The notes beneath the pieces are model-generated. The model was not told the origin of the DNA and searched no databases. It saw only the letters and a list, made by a program, of their open reading frames with translations. The position numbers were made by a program, and so were the translations under genes. From assembly GCA_030017755.1 (NCBI GenBank), contig JASEJA010000007.1, positions 1-32,085 on the forward strand: 32,085 nt of DNA, given 5' to 3'. The stretch comes from Candidatus Bathyarchaeota archaeon. Lineage in GTDB: Archaea > Thermoproteota > Bathyarchaeia > Bathyarchaeales > Bathycorpusculaceae. How positions within the stretch are numbered: the stretch's first letter is position 1; every line of letters begins with the position of its first letter. Of this stretch, positions 22,245 through 30,354 are shown piece after piece.

Positions 22245-22571
22245 TTATTTTATATTTTGTTTTGATATTTGTTCTTTTAGTATGCTGTTATACGCGTCAA
22301 TATATTCCATTCCTTTTTCTGTTATTGTGTATATTTTTCTTGTTCTTCCGCCTTGTTGTTGTTTTTGGCTTTTTAGGAAGCCTTTTTGTTCTAACGCATT
22401 TAACAGTGGGTATAGGGCTCCGTGGCGTAGTTTTACGCCTGTTGTGGCTTCTATTTGTTTTTTTATTTTGTAACCCCACATTGGTTCTGCAGTTAGCAGC
22501 CTTAGTGTTTGGATGTCTAGTAGGTTTCTGGTTATGCGTTGAACAATTTCTTTTCTGAACTGTTCAGTCAT
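22245..22571 (-). CDS. PadR family transcriptional regulator (first copy)
   Basis: A 108-residue winged-helix regulator. The family pattern is clear: NLLDIQTLRLLTAEPMWGYK, the recognition helix region TTGVKLRHGALYPLLNALEQ (usual x-S/G-x-G-x-LYPxLxxLE), the wing GFLKSQKQQQGGRTRKIYTI and TEKGMEYID. PadR proteins are repressors that often respond to aromatic or antimicrobial compounds and control transporters or their own promoter. It is the first gene of a two-gene unit with the isoprenyl synthase, and diverges from a second PadR gene across 231 bp. Its C-terminal dimerisation helix is short, YNSILKEQISKQN. The ligand is unknown. Confidence 0.88.
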   Translation of the reverse strand: MTEQFRKEIVQRITRNLLDIQTLRLLTAEPMWGYKIKKQIEATTGVKLRHGALYPLLNALEQKGFLKSQKQQQGGRTRKIYTITEKGMEYIDAYNSILKEQISKQNIK

Positions 22572-22700
22572 TTATTTTCACGTTTTATGTGTTCTGTTTC
22601 TGACTTATTTCATGTTTCGCCTTATTTGTTTTATGTATGGTGTGGAATATTTCTGTTATGTGCTTGTATGCTTTTTTATGTTTGTGTTAAGCATGAACCT

Positions 22701-22768
22701 TTATATTGTCGTTTAGGCTTTATAGAGTCTTGAGATATGTCTAAAAAGAGACATATTGTACACGTGTA
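22701..22768 (+). promoter_or_regulatory. PadR2 promoter with two overlapping palindromic operators
   Basis: TATA-like ttatatt at about 22701-22707 (an alternative, ctttatag, is at 22719-22726) is followed by two palindromes. ATATGTCT-AAAAAG-AGACATAT spans 22735-22756 and contains ATGT-N10-ACAT, the half-site pair associated with PadR binding in bacteria. TACACGTGTA at 22759-22768 is a perfect 10-mer. Both lie around the predicted transcription start of the downstream PadR gene, where a repressor would block initiation, so autoregulation is likely (inference). Confidence 0.55.
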
Positions 22769-22802
22769 GAACAAAAAAACACATTAAAGGAAGGATAAAA
22801 TA

Positions 22803-23222
22803 ATGGTTAACAACTCAAAAGAAGTTCAAGTCAAATTGATGAAAGGCTTACTAGACCTAATAGTGCTCCAGTTTCTAAGCTCGCAGCCAATGCACGGCTA
22901 CCAGATAATCACAAAAGTACGCAAGACTTTTGGGGTCTATTTTGGACCAAGCACAATTTATCCGCTCCTAAACGCCTTAGAAAAGAAGGGATACGTGAAA
23001 AGTGAATGGAATATGAACAGCGAAAGACCGAGGAAAGTTTACAAGTTAACATCTGAGGGACAAAGCCTACTGAACTTCACAGAGGACTCGCTTAACTTCA
23101 TCTGCCGAAAAATTGGAACGCAAAGACTACCGAAAGGCGGTTTGGGAGAGGAAAACGCTCCTCAGCCAGCTTTGCGTCCTTTCCTAAAGAAAATTGAAGA
23201 AAAGCCAGTGCTCAAACTGTAA
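22803..23222 (+). CDS. PadR family transcriptional regulator (second copy)
   Basis: A 139-residue winged-helix protein: LLDLIVLQFLSSQPMHGYQI, FGVYFGPSTIYPLLNALEKK (recognition helix), wing GYVKSEWNMNSERPRKVYKL and TSEGQSLLN. Relative to the first copy it has a longer C-terminal part (LNFICRKIGTQRLPKGG and a Pro-rich tail) in place of the usual long dimerisation helix, so the dimer interface may differ. GGAAGGA about 8 nt upstream sets the ATG. Two palindromes in front of it suggest autorepression. With the divergent PadR it brackets the isoprenyl synthase/peptide region. It is followed after 56 bp by the deaminase gene, which has its own likely promoter. Confidence 0.86.
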   Translation: MVNNSKEVQVKLMKGLLDLIVLQFLSSQPMHGYQIITKVRKTFGVYFGPSTIYPLLNALEKKGYVKSEWNMNSERPRKVYKLTSEGQSLLNFTEDSLNFICRKIGTQRLPKGGLGEENAPQPALRPFLKKIEEKPVLKL

Positions 23223-23278
23223 AGTGCCCCAAACATTTTAAACTCAGATTACAAAAGCCAGCTAAACGTATTCTTTTT

Positions 23279-24604
23279 ATGTTAATTTTTCATCATAAAC
23301 TAAATGGGGTGCTTTTGGAAAAGGCGGATACTCTGATTTATGGATGCACCGTTTTGCCCATGAATGGTAAATATTTCATAGAAGATGGCGCCATAGCCAT
23401 AAAGGATGGAAAAATAGTTTTCGTTGGCAAAGCTTCACTTGTAACCAGCATTAAAGCTGAGAACAGAATAAATGCTAAGGGAAAAGTTGCCATGCCAGGC
23501 TTAATTAACTGTCACACTCATGCGCCAATGACATTATTTCGCGGATTCGCCGAAGACAAGCCATTAACTGTTTGGTTAAGGGAAGCCATTTGGCCTTTAG
23601 AAGCTAAGCTTAGAGCTGAAGACGTTTATGTTGGAGCCCTTTTAGGCTGTTTGGAGATGATTAAAAGCGGAACAACATGTTTCGCTGACATGTATTTTCA
23701 CGAGGAAATAGTTGCAAGGGCTGTGGAGCAAAGCCGAATAAGGGCAGCTTTAGCCCAAGGCATAATCGAGGCTGGAAATAAAGAGTTAGGAAGGAAAATG
23801 TTCAGGGAAAGCGTGGGTTTCGCTAAAAAATTTAATGGGCACGCTGATGGCAGAATAACAGTCTTGCTTGGTCCTCATGCGGTTTACAGTTGCAGTCAAG
23901 ACTTGCTTAGAGAAGTAAGCGAAAAGGCTTCTGAACTTGGAGTTGGCGTGCATATGCATTTGGCTGAATCAAAAGAAATTTTGCAGGGTGTTAGCGAAGT
24001 GGAATTTCTTGAGGAAATAGGTTTTTTTAAGAGTTGTGTTTTAGCTGCTCACTGCATAAACCTAACAGAGAACGATATGCACATACTTTCTAAGAGAGGC
24101 GTCAATGTAGTTCATGTTCCAGTGGCTAACATGAAACTCGGCTTGGGAGCAGCTAGAATAAAAGACTTAATCAGTTTAGGCGTTAATGTGTGTTTGGGGA
24201 CGGATGGACCAGCAAGCAATAATACCCTTGATATGTTTGAAACTGTGAAATTTGCGGCGTTGCTTCAAAAACTTACGTATATGAACCCGACGGTTTTGTC
24301 TGCTTATGAAGTTTTGAAGATGGCAACTATGAATGGCGCAAAAGCTTTAGGGCTTGCGGACAAAGTTGGTTCGCTTGAAATTGGAAAAAGGGCTGATTTA
24401 ATATTAATTGACTTTTCAAAGTCGCATTTGAAACCCTTACATGACGTGTTTGCGAGTCTTGTTTATTCCGCTCGTGGAAGTGATGTTGACACTGTTATTG
24501 TTGATGGAAAAATCATAATGGAAAATCGGCATGTGAAGTCGTTGGATGAGATAAGCATAATCGAAGAAGCCGAGAAGACAGCCGCAGATTTGCTTGCAAG
24601 ATAG
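23279..24604 (+). CDS. mtaD: 5'-methylthioadenosine/S-adenosylhomocysteine/5'-deoxyadenosine deaminase family amidohydrolase
   Basis: A metal-dependent amidohydrolase of the MtaD/DadD group, deaminating MTA, SAH or 5'-deoxyadenosine to the inosine form. Metal and active-site motifs in order: GLINCHTHAPMTLFRGFAED (HxH, about 78-90), GVHMHLAESKEI (about 225), VLAAHCINLTENDM (about 250) and CLGTDGPASNNTLDMF (about 305). The C-terminus contains GSLEIGKRADLILID, which returns to the composite beta domain. The track start, ATG 23279, adds a 12-residue leader; TTG 23315 (LEKADTLIYGCTV) with GGGGTG ahead is an alternative start. Archaeal DadD salvages the 5'-deoxyadenosine released by radical SAM enzymes, two of which lie in this window, a plausible link (inference). 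Confidence 0.85.
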   Translation: MLIFHHKLNGVLLEKADTLIYGCTVLPMNGKYFIEDGAIAIKDGKIVFVGKASLVTSIKAENRINAKGKVAMPGLINCHTHAPMTLFRGFAEDKPLTVWLREAIWPLEAKLRAEDVYVGALLGCLEMIKSGTTCFADMYFHEEIVARAVEQSRIRAALAQGIIEAGNKELGRKMFRESVGFAKKFNGHADGRITVLLGPHAVYSCSQDLLREVSEKASELGVGVHMHLAESKEILQGVSEVEFLEEIGFFKSCVLAAHCINLTENDMHILSKRGVNVVHVPVANMKLGLGAARIKDLISLGVNVCLGTDGPASNNTLDMFETVKFAALLQKLTYMNPTVLSAYEVLKMATMNGAKALGLADKVGSLEIGKRADLILIDFSKSHLKPLHDVFASLVYSARGSDVDTVIVDGKIIMENRHVKSLDEISIIEEAEKTAADLLAR

Positions 24605-24659
24605 TTAATCTTATTTATTTACTTAATTATTGTATTTGCTTCAACGTCTGGGTCCAGAA

Positions 24660-25616
24660 ATGCCACCGATAATTCGAATGGTCAACTTAACAAAAAAGTT
24701 TGGAGAGTTCACGGCAGTTGACCATCTGAACCTGGAAGTTGAGGAAGGCGAAATCCTCGGGCTTCTCGGTCCAAATGGAGCTGGAAAAACTACAACCTTG
24801 CTTATGTTAACAACCGTTATAAAACCTACTGAAGGAACAGCATTTGTTGGTCCTTATGATGTTGGTCAAGAGCCTGACAAGGCTAGAACGCTTATTGGCA
24901 TGGCTTTTCAAGAGCCCAAACTTTTATGGGTTGATTCGCCTTGGGACATTCTTAATTGGCATGCTAAAGTTTGTGGTTTATCAGCTGAGGAGCGTAAAAA
25001 GAAGGTTCGCTGGGTTTTAGAGCAGGTTGAATTGTGGAATGACCGACTTAAGAGTGTTCATGCTTTTTCTGGTGGGATGCGTAAAAGGGTTGAAATAGCT
25101 AAAATTCTAATTCAGAGACCAAAAATAGCTATTGTTGATGAACCAACAGCCCAGATTGATATTGTTGGAAAACATAGAATATGGAATATGCTCCGCGAAT
25201 TGAGGGATGAAGGTTCAACCATACTGTTGGCGACCAATGAGCTTTACGAGGCTGACGTGCTCTCAGACCGTGTTGCCATAATGCACAAAGGCAAGCTTCT
25301 TGTCTGCGACGAACCCAAAAAGCTGAAGGATAGCATTCCAGGCGGGGATGTTGTAGAAATAGCTTTAGAAAAGGATATTACTACGGCGGCGCTTGCGAAG
25401 TTGAAGGAAATCCCTCGTGTGGTGAATGTTTTAACCATAAAGCAGAACCAATTGAAAATCTACCTAAATCAGGCGGAGGAGGTGCTTCCAAAAATAACAG
25501 AATTTTTCATGAAAGAGCGGTTGCAAGTAAAATCCATACGCATGAGTGAGCCATCGCTTGATGATGTTTTTGCACATTATACAGGTTTGACAATTGAAGA
25601 GGCTCAGAGGGAATGA
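24660..25616 (+). CDS. ABC transporter ATP-binding protein with H-loop His replaced by Asn
   Basis: A 318-residue ABC-2 exporter ATPase. Walker A is GLLGPNGAGKTTTLLML (about 43-58), the Q-loop region is GMAFQEPKLLW, the signature is HAFSGGMRKRVEIAK, and Walker B is IAIVDEPTAQID, whose D-loop reads AQID instead of the common SGLD. The H-loop reads ILLATNELYEADVLSDR: the usual His after T is Asn. A C-terminal accessory domain follows, ending MSEPSLDDVFAHYTG. The track start at 24630 is extended; ATG 24660 (MPPIIRMVNLTKKFG) fits the family. Its stop overlaps the first permease start by 4 nt (ATGA). It belongs to a three-gene exporter with two different permeases; the substrate is unknown. Confidence 0.9.
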   Translation: MPPIIRMVNLTKKFGEFTAVDHLNLEVEEGEILGLLGPNGAGKTTTLLMLTTVIKPTEGTAFVGPYDVGQEPDKARTLIGMAFQEPKLLWVDSPWDILNWHAKVCGLSAEERKKKVRWVLEQVELWNDRLKSVHAFSGGMRKRVEIAKILIQRPKIAIVDEPTAQIDIVGKHRIWNMLRELRDEGSTILLATNELYEADVLSDRVAIMHKGKLLVCDEPKKLKDSIPGGDVVEIALEKDITTAALAKLKEIPRVVNVLTIKQNQLKIYLNQAEEVLPKITEFFMKERLQVKSIRMSEPSLDDVFAHYTGLTIEEAQRE

Positions 25617-26398
25617 TAAGCCTAAAAAAGGTTTGGACTGTAGCTGAAAGAGACATTCGGATGTTTCTTCGTTACAAGTTTCTTTTGATAATGCGTGCCA
25701 TATGGTTTGTTTCTCAAATAGCCCTCTTTGGTTTGGTTGTTAACAGAATGTTTCGTCCAGACGTTCAAAGCGCTGTTGGTGGGAACTATTTCAATTATTA
25801 TGCTGCTGGAATAATAATAACAATGTTGTATTCAACAACAGTTTTCATTGGATACGACATTTATGAGGAGGCTGACCATGGCGTCATAGAATATCTCCTA
25901 AGCGTTCCAGTTTCCCGTAAGGAACTGGTTCTTGGAAGGTCTATTGGTGGAGGCTTAAGAAGTTTCTTGTATGTTGGTCCAATGATGCTATTCGTCTTAT
26001 ATTTAATTGGAGTTTCAAATGTTCTGCAGCTTTTTGCGGCTTTGTTATCGCTTTTTCTTTTCACTTTTGGTGTGGCTGGTTTCAGCATAACATTGGCTGT
26101 TAGCATAAAATCCTCAGACAGATTTGATATTTTAATGGGCGTCATCGACGCTTTAATAGTTAGATTAAGCACGACACTTTATCCAATAGCTTATATGCCT
26201 TCACCTTATCAGGGAATTGCGTCAATTAATCCTCTAACTTTTGCTGCTGACCTCTTCAGATGGGGTGCTGGATTGGAATCAGCAGCACTTGTGCCGCCGA
26301 TGCTAGCGGTTCTTAGCATAGTTGTTTTCTTTTCAATGTTCACTTTTTTTGGCATATTCTTGCATGAGCGGAAACTGGAGGGTGGGGGTTGGCAATAA
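25613..26398 (+). CDS. ABC-2 type permease, first subunit
   Basis: A 261-residue membrane protein with about six hydrophobic helices: MFLRYKFLLIMRAIWFVSQI at the start, then FNYYAAGIIITMLYSTTVFI. The loop with EEADHGVIEYLLSVPVSRKE is the conserved cytosolic coupling region that contacts the ATPase. AYMPSPYQGIASINPLTFAA is the characteristic segment before the last two helices. It partners with the following permease as a heterodimer (inference from their adjacency and similarity). Start and stop overlap its neighbours, so the three genes are translated together. The substrate is not predictable. Confidence 0.87.
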   Translation: MISLKKVWTVAERDIRMFLRYKFLLIMRAIWFVSQIALFGLVVNRMFRPDVQSAVGGNYFNYYAAGIIITMLYSTTVFIGYDIYEEADHGVIEYLLSVPVSRKELVLGRSIGGGLRSFLYVGPMMLFVLYLIGVSNVLQLFAALLSLFLFTFGVAGFSITLAVSIKSSDRFDILMGVIDALIVRLSTTLYPIAYMPSPYQGIASINPLTFAADLFRWGAGLESAALVPPMLAVLSIVVFFSMFTFFGIFLHERKLEGGGWQ

Positions 26399-27162
26399 AA
26401 CCAGTGCTGCATATTGTTCAGAGAGATTTCAAGTATTTCTTCCGTTATAAATGGTGGGTTGCGGGAATGATAAGCATGAACCTTGCCGACCTTTTTATAA
26501 TGGCAATAGTTTACACAAGAATGGTTAATCCAGATATCATAACAGATTACTTTGTTTTCTTTGCTCCAGGCTTGACTATAACTGCTCTTTTTGCTGCAGC
26601 TTTTATGATTGGAAGGGAAATCAACATGGAAGTTAGGCGGGAGATTTCCCATTACATGTTAAGTTTGCCTATAAAAAGATGGGAGTTGGCTATTGGGAGG
26701 GTTTTGGCTGGCGGGCTTAGGGGAATCATTTACATGGCTCCGCTTCTCGTTACAACTCTGATAATAACTTACATTTACACAAGCGTCTTTCCTCATCCAC
26801 TGCAGTTTTTAACGATAGTTTTGGCTTTATTTTTGATATCTATTGGGACTTCTGGTTTAAGCATAGCCCTTGCCGTGTCAACAACAAGCTTTGAGAAGTA
26901 CATAACAGCCAGAGGCGTTGTCTACTATGTGCTTTTCTTCTGTAGCACAGTATTTTATCCCATGAACCTTATACAAACTGCGTTGCCTCAGCTAGTGTTA
27001 TTAGCGCAATATAATCCTTTAAGCTGCGGCGCAGACCTTTCAAGGGCTTTTCTCTTGGGAAATCCGCCCTTCTCGCCTTTTATGCTGGTTGACATAGCTT
27101 TGTTTGCGTTAATTTTTGCTTCCCTTGCAACATTTGCTTATATGAAAGTAACTCAAAAGTGA
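26389..27162 (+). CDS. ABC-2 type permease, second subunit
   Basis: A 257-residue paralogue of the preceding permease, starting at TTG 26389 with GGAGGGTGGG just ahead and overlapping it by 10 nt. It opens with the shared pattern RDFKYFFRYKWWVAGMISMN, has MEVRREISHYMLSLPIKRWE as the cytosolic coupling motif, and LLAQYNPLSCGADLSRAFLL before the final helices. Around six transmembrane segments. The conserved Lys/Arg and Glu in the first cytosolic segment match those of the first subunit. Function is as for the first subunit. It ends 76 bp before the acdA start; that gap contains no other clear gene. Confidence 0.87.
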   Translation: MAIKPVLHIVQRDFKYFFRYKWWVAGMISMNLADLFIMAIVYTRMVNPDIITDYFVFFAPGLTITALFAAAFMIGREINMEVRREISHYMLSLPIKRWELAIGRVLAGGLRGIIYMAPLLVTTLIITYIYTSVFPHPLQFLTIVLALFLISIGTSGLSIALAVSTTSFEKYITARGVVYYVLFFCSTVFYPMNLIQTALPQLVLLAQYNPLSCGADLSRAFLLGNPPFSPFMLVDIALFALIFASLATFAYMKVTQK

Positions 27163-27238
27163 CCATGGTTAAATTTATGAATATGAACAGCGTATTTTCT
27201 TTCCTTCAACATTAAAATTTGATTGGAAGGTTTAACTA

Positions 27239-28591
27239 ATGGATGAAGTGAAGGCTATCTTTGAGCCAAAATCCGCCATTCTCATAGGCTCAAGCACTCT
27301 TCGGGAAAAGGTTGGCATGACCTCCCCGCAGCTTTTTAAAGACGTCATTTATAACATGAAAAAGTTCTTTCATGGAAAGACCTACATTTTTGATGTGGAT
27401 GCGAGCGATAGAAGTTTAAATGAGTTGCCAGAGGTTTCGGAACTTGCTGTGGTTATGCTTCCTCCTGAACAATCAATTTTTATGGTAGAAAAATGCGCAC
27501 AAATTGGCGTAAAAGCCATTGTCATAATCACTGGCGGATACAAAGACTTTCAACGTGAAAAACTTGTCAAAATTAGAGAAAGATTTGGCGTTCGAATTTT
27601 GGGACCAAACACCATTATGGGCGTCATAAATACTGCCAACGGGTTAAACACAACCTTTGAGAAGGGCGTTATGCCAAAAAAAGGAAACATTGCAGTGATA
27701 TCTCAAAGCGGCGGGGTTGGCGCTTGCATCCTTGACTGGGCTTGCTACTACAATGTTGGGATAAGCAAATTCGCTTTTATGGGTGATAAGATAGACGTGG
27801 ATGACGTTGAATTGCTGCAGTATTTCGGCAAAGACAAGCAAACGAAAGTTATATGCTTATACATGGAAGGCATAAAAAACGGAAGAGCTTTCATAGAAAC
27901 AGCTAGAAAAATCGTCAAAGAAAAGCCAATCATAGCTTTAAAAGGCGGGATAACAAAAGAATCAGCACACAGAGCCAAATCCCACACAGCTTCAATGGCT
28001 GGAACAGACGAAATTTTTGACGCAGCCCTCAGAAAGGCTGGCATAATTCGTGTTGAAAATGTAGAAGAGTTAATGGACGCAGCCGTAGCCCTTTCCAAGC
28101 AGCCTCCAATGCGTGGAGACAACATAGCTATAGTGAGCAACGTTGGCGGACCAGCAATTTTGGCTGGCGATGCGGTTGCAAGAAGCAATCTTAAACTTGC
28201 AGCTTTAACAGAAGAGACAAAGAGGAAAATTGAAAGTTCTTATCCAGGCGTAGATGCAACAAACCCCATAGACATGATAGCTGATGCAAGGGCTGACAGA
28301 TATGCGAAGGTTTTGGAGCTTGTGCTTTCAGACAAGAATGTGGATGGCGTTGTGATAATAAATATGCTTAAGTCATGCTTTTTTGAACCCAAAGACGCAA
28401 AAATAATTCCAAAAATAGCCAAAAAATATCCAAATAAGCCCGTCGTGGATGTTCCAGCCGGCGGAGAAGATTTCGCCCTAGTTTACAAGGTTTTGGGCAA
28501 CACGAATATTCCGTTGTATAATTTGCCTGAAAAAGCTGTTAAAGCCCTAAAAGTTTTGAGGGCTTATGGCAAAATAGTCGAAAAGCATTAA
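27239..28591 (+). CDS. acdA: ADP-forming acyl-CoA synthetase alpha subunit (AcdA-type)
   Basis: A 450-residue protein of the NDP-forming acetate/acyl-CoA synthetase alpha family, which makes ATP from acyl-CoA in peptide and sugar fermentation. Domain 1 is a CoA-binding Rossmann fold: IFEPKSAILIGSSTLREKVG (about 9-28), PPEQSIFMVEKCAQIGVKAI and LGPNTIMGVINTANGLN. Domain 2 is succinyl-CoA-ligase-like, with ISQSGGVGACILDWACYY (about 153-170). The phosphorylated His is in KESAHRAKSHTASMAGTDEI. Domain 3 contains VSNVGGPAILAGDAVARS. The usual ATP-grasp beta subunit, which grabs ADP, is not encoded next to it in this window, so the partner must lie elsewhere. GGAAGG lies about 12 nt before the ATG. 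Confidence 0.88.
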   Translation: MDEVKAIFEPKSAILIGSSTLREKVGMTSPQLFKDVIYNMKKFFHGKTYIFDVDASDRSLNELPEVSELAVVMLPPEQSIFMVEKCAQIGVKAIVIITGGYKDFQREKLVKIRERFGVRILGPNTIMGVINTANGLNTTFEKGVMPKKGNIAVISQSGGVGACILDWACYYNVGISKFAFMGDKIDVDDVELLQYFGKDKQTKVICLYMEGIKNGRAFIETARKIVKEKPIIALKGGITKESAHRAKSHTASMAGTDEIFDAALRKAGIIRVENVEELMDAAVALSKQPPMRGDNIAIVSNVGGPAILAGDAVARSNLKLAALTEETKRKIESSYPGVDATNPIDMIADARADRYAKVLELVLSDKNVDGVVIINMLKSCFFEPKDAKIIPKIAKKYPNKPVVDVPAGGEDFALVYKVLGNTNIPLYNLPEKAVKALKVLRAYGKIVEKH

Positions 28592-28650
28592 CTATATTTT
28601 GTAGGCTATAGATTCTATTTTTGGTTACTCTTACTCATTAAGGTGGAAAG

Positions 28651-30354
28651 TTGGTTCAAAACTTAAAGCTGTTTGATGAAATTCTTGATTTTTGTAGACA
28701 TATTGCTGATGCTAATCAGATAATTGCTGCTTGCGTTTGCAGTGATTATGCTTTAGGATTGTCTAATGAAAAGAGTTTGGCGGAAGTTTTGCTTATAGTT
28801 CACGGTTTTCAGCCTAAGCTTATGAATTATTTGAAAGTTTTTAGAGAAAGAAGCGCTATTGTTTTAGTCGTAGACCAAGGAGTTTATGAAATGGATGTAG
28901 AACGAGGGTTTTTAGGTGAAGCCATAGCAAGTGGGCTTCTTTTTCCTTACATACCCTTAGTTAATGGAGATTACCTTCGTTTTCAAGAAATTAAATTGAA
29001 GAAGCGCTTAATCCTTGAACTTTTGGAGAATCTTGTTTTAGCTTTTCCAGAACTTTCCTACGAGTTTCACATAAAACCAGAATACTTCCTCTATGAAACT
29101 ATTTTGAGTAGAGCCCGCCTTTTCCCACCCATGCTCTATAATGTTTTCAATTTTATGCGAAAAGATGTTAAAAAGAAAAATGTGGAGAATTCTTTGAAAG
29201 GGTATTTGGAGGCGTTAAAAGATTTAGAAAGTGAAAATGTTATTGAATTTTCAGATGATTACGTAAGAATTTCCAAAGAGTTTGCAGATAAAGCCAAAAC
29301 CCGAAAAGTTCGTTTCACAAGCCTTTTTAAGACCGCCCAAAGGGCTTTGTTCACATCTTTGCTCGGATTTTTCCCAAAAACCTTAAGTTTCATTTCACAA
29401 AGCAGAGAAGCACTTTTCAGACTTCAGAGATTTCCCAAAGAAAATTCTGAAATTGTTCACCAAATTGAAGACCCTCAAAAATACTTGTATGTTCCTACGG
29501 CAAGCGGGCTTATTCCCTTAGCAAGCAAGGTTGATGTTGAAACCTTTGCTAAGAAAGTGCTTTGTGCTGGTGAGGATGCGAAGGTGGAGGTTGAGGAAGT
29601 CGGCGGGGTTTTGAACGATGTTTATTTGGTTAGGGGTTTAGTGAATGGTGTGGAGAAAAAGGTTGTTGTAAAAAGTTTCAGGGATTGGTCAAGTTTTAAG
29701 TGGTTCCCTCTTACGTTGTGGACTTTTGGAACAAGAACTTTTGCGGTTTTGGGACTGTCAAGGCTGGAGAGGGAATGCGCAATAAACCAGCTTTTGCGCT
29801 CTAAAGGCTTTAGGGTTCCAAAAATTTTCCACGTAAGTCACAGCCAACGCCTAATTTTCATAGAATACATAGAAGGCGAAAACCTTAGCAACATAATAAA
29901 AAGGATTTTGGCTTCAAAAACTGCTGACAATGTGAGTAAGGAATTAGAAGTTGTAAGGAGAGTTGGAGAGGAATTTGCCAAAATTCATGCTTTAGGCATT
30001 GCTTTAGGTGACACAAAACCTGAAAATATCATAGTTGGAAAAAATGGGGAAATTTACATTTTAGATTTTGAACAAGCTTCGCGAAATGGCGACATGGTTT
30101 GGGATGTTGCTGAATTTTTGTATTATGCTGGGCATTACGTTTCGCCTTTCGTTGGCGTTCGCTCAGCAGAGCTTATCACAAAAGTTTTTATTGAAGGTTA
30201 TTTGGGAGTTGGCGGAGACGTTAAAATTGTTAAGGAGGCTGGAAAGCCAAAATACACAAAAGTTTTCAGTGTTTTCACCCTTCCACACATAATGCTTACA
30301 ATTTCAAATGCTTGTAGGAAAGCGGATAAGCCAAAAGGGATAAGCCATGGTTAA
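28651..30354 (+). CDS. Nucleotidyltransferase-like/winged-helix N-terminus fused to a Bud32/RIO-like kinase domain
   Basis: A 567-residue protein in two halves. The C-terminal half (about 330-560) is an atypical kinase: VVVKSFRDWSSFKWF (ATP-binding Lys), IFIEYIEGENLSNII, the catalytic loop ALGDTKPENIIVGKNGE (GDxxxxN, as in Bud32) and the metal-binding ILDFEQA in place of DFG. The N-terminal half has a beta-alpha region (ACVCSDYALGL, LLIVHGFQPKLMNYL) that could be a nucleotidyltransferase-like fold, then a helical/wing region (ENVIEFSDDYVRISKEF). The match is weak, so this part is best called uncharacterised. TTG 28651 has AAGGTGG just upstream. Its stop overlaps the next ATG by 8 nt. Its target is unknown; the RNase J neighbour points to RNA metabolism (inference). 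Confidence 0.75.
   Translation: MVQNLKLFDEILDFCRHIADANQIIAACVCSDYALGLSNEKSLAEVLLIVHGFQPKLMNYLKVFRERSAIVLVVDQGVYEMDVERGFLGEAIASGLLFPYIPLVNGDYLRFQEIKLKKRLILELLENLVLAFPELSYEFHIKPEYFLYETILSRARLFPPMLYNVFNFMRKDVKKKNVENSLKGYLEALKDLESENVIEFSDDYVRISKEFADKAKTRKVRFTSLFKTAQRALFTSLLGFFPKTLSFISQSREALFRLQRFPKENSEIVHQIEDPQKYLYVPTASGLIPLASKVDVETFAKKVLCAGEDAKVEVEEVGGVLNDVYLVRGLVNGVEKKVVVKSFRDWSSFKWFPLTLWTFGTRTFAVLGLSRLERECAINQLLRSKGFRVPKIFHVSHSQRLIFIEYIEGENLSNIIKRILASKTADNVSKELEVVRRVGEEFAKIHALGIALGDTKPENIIVGKNGEIYILDFEQASRNGDMVWDVAEFLYYAGHYVSPFVGVRSAELITKVFIEGYLGVGGDVKIVKEAGKPKYTKVFSVFTLPHIMLTISNACRKADKPKGISHG

Noticed and set aside
22201-22733. Hydrophobic plus-strand ORFs (90, 111 and 64 residues) opposite PadR
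   Set aside because: They are antisense shadows of an intact PadR gene and its upstream region; their Phe/Leu/Cys richness is what AT-rich antisense frames give.
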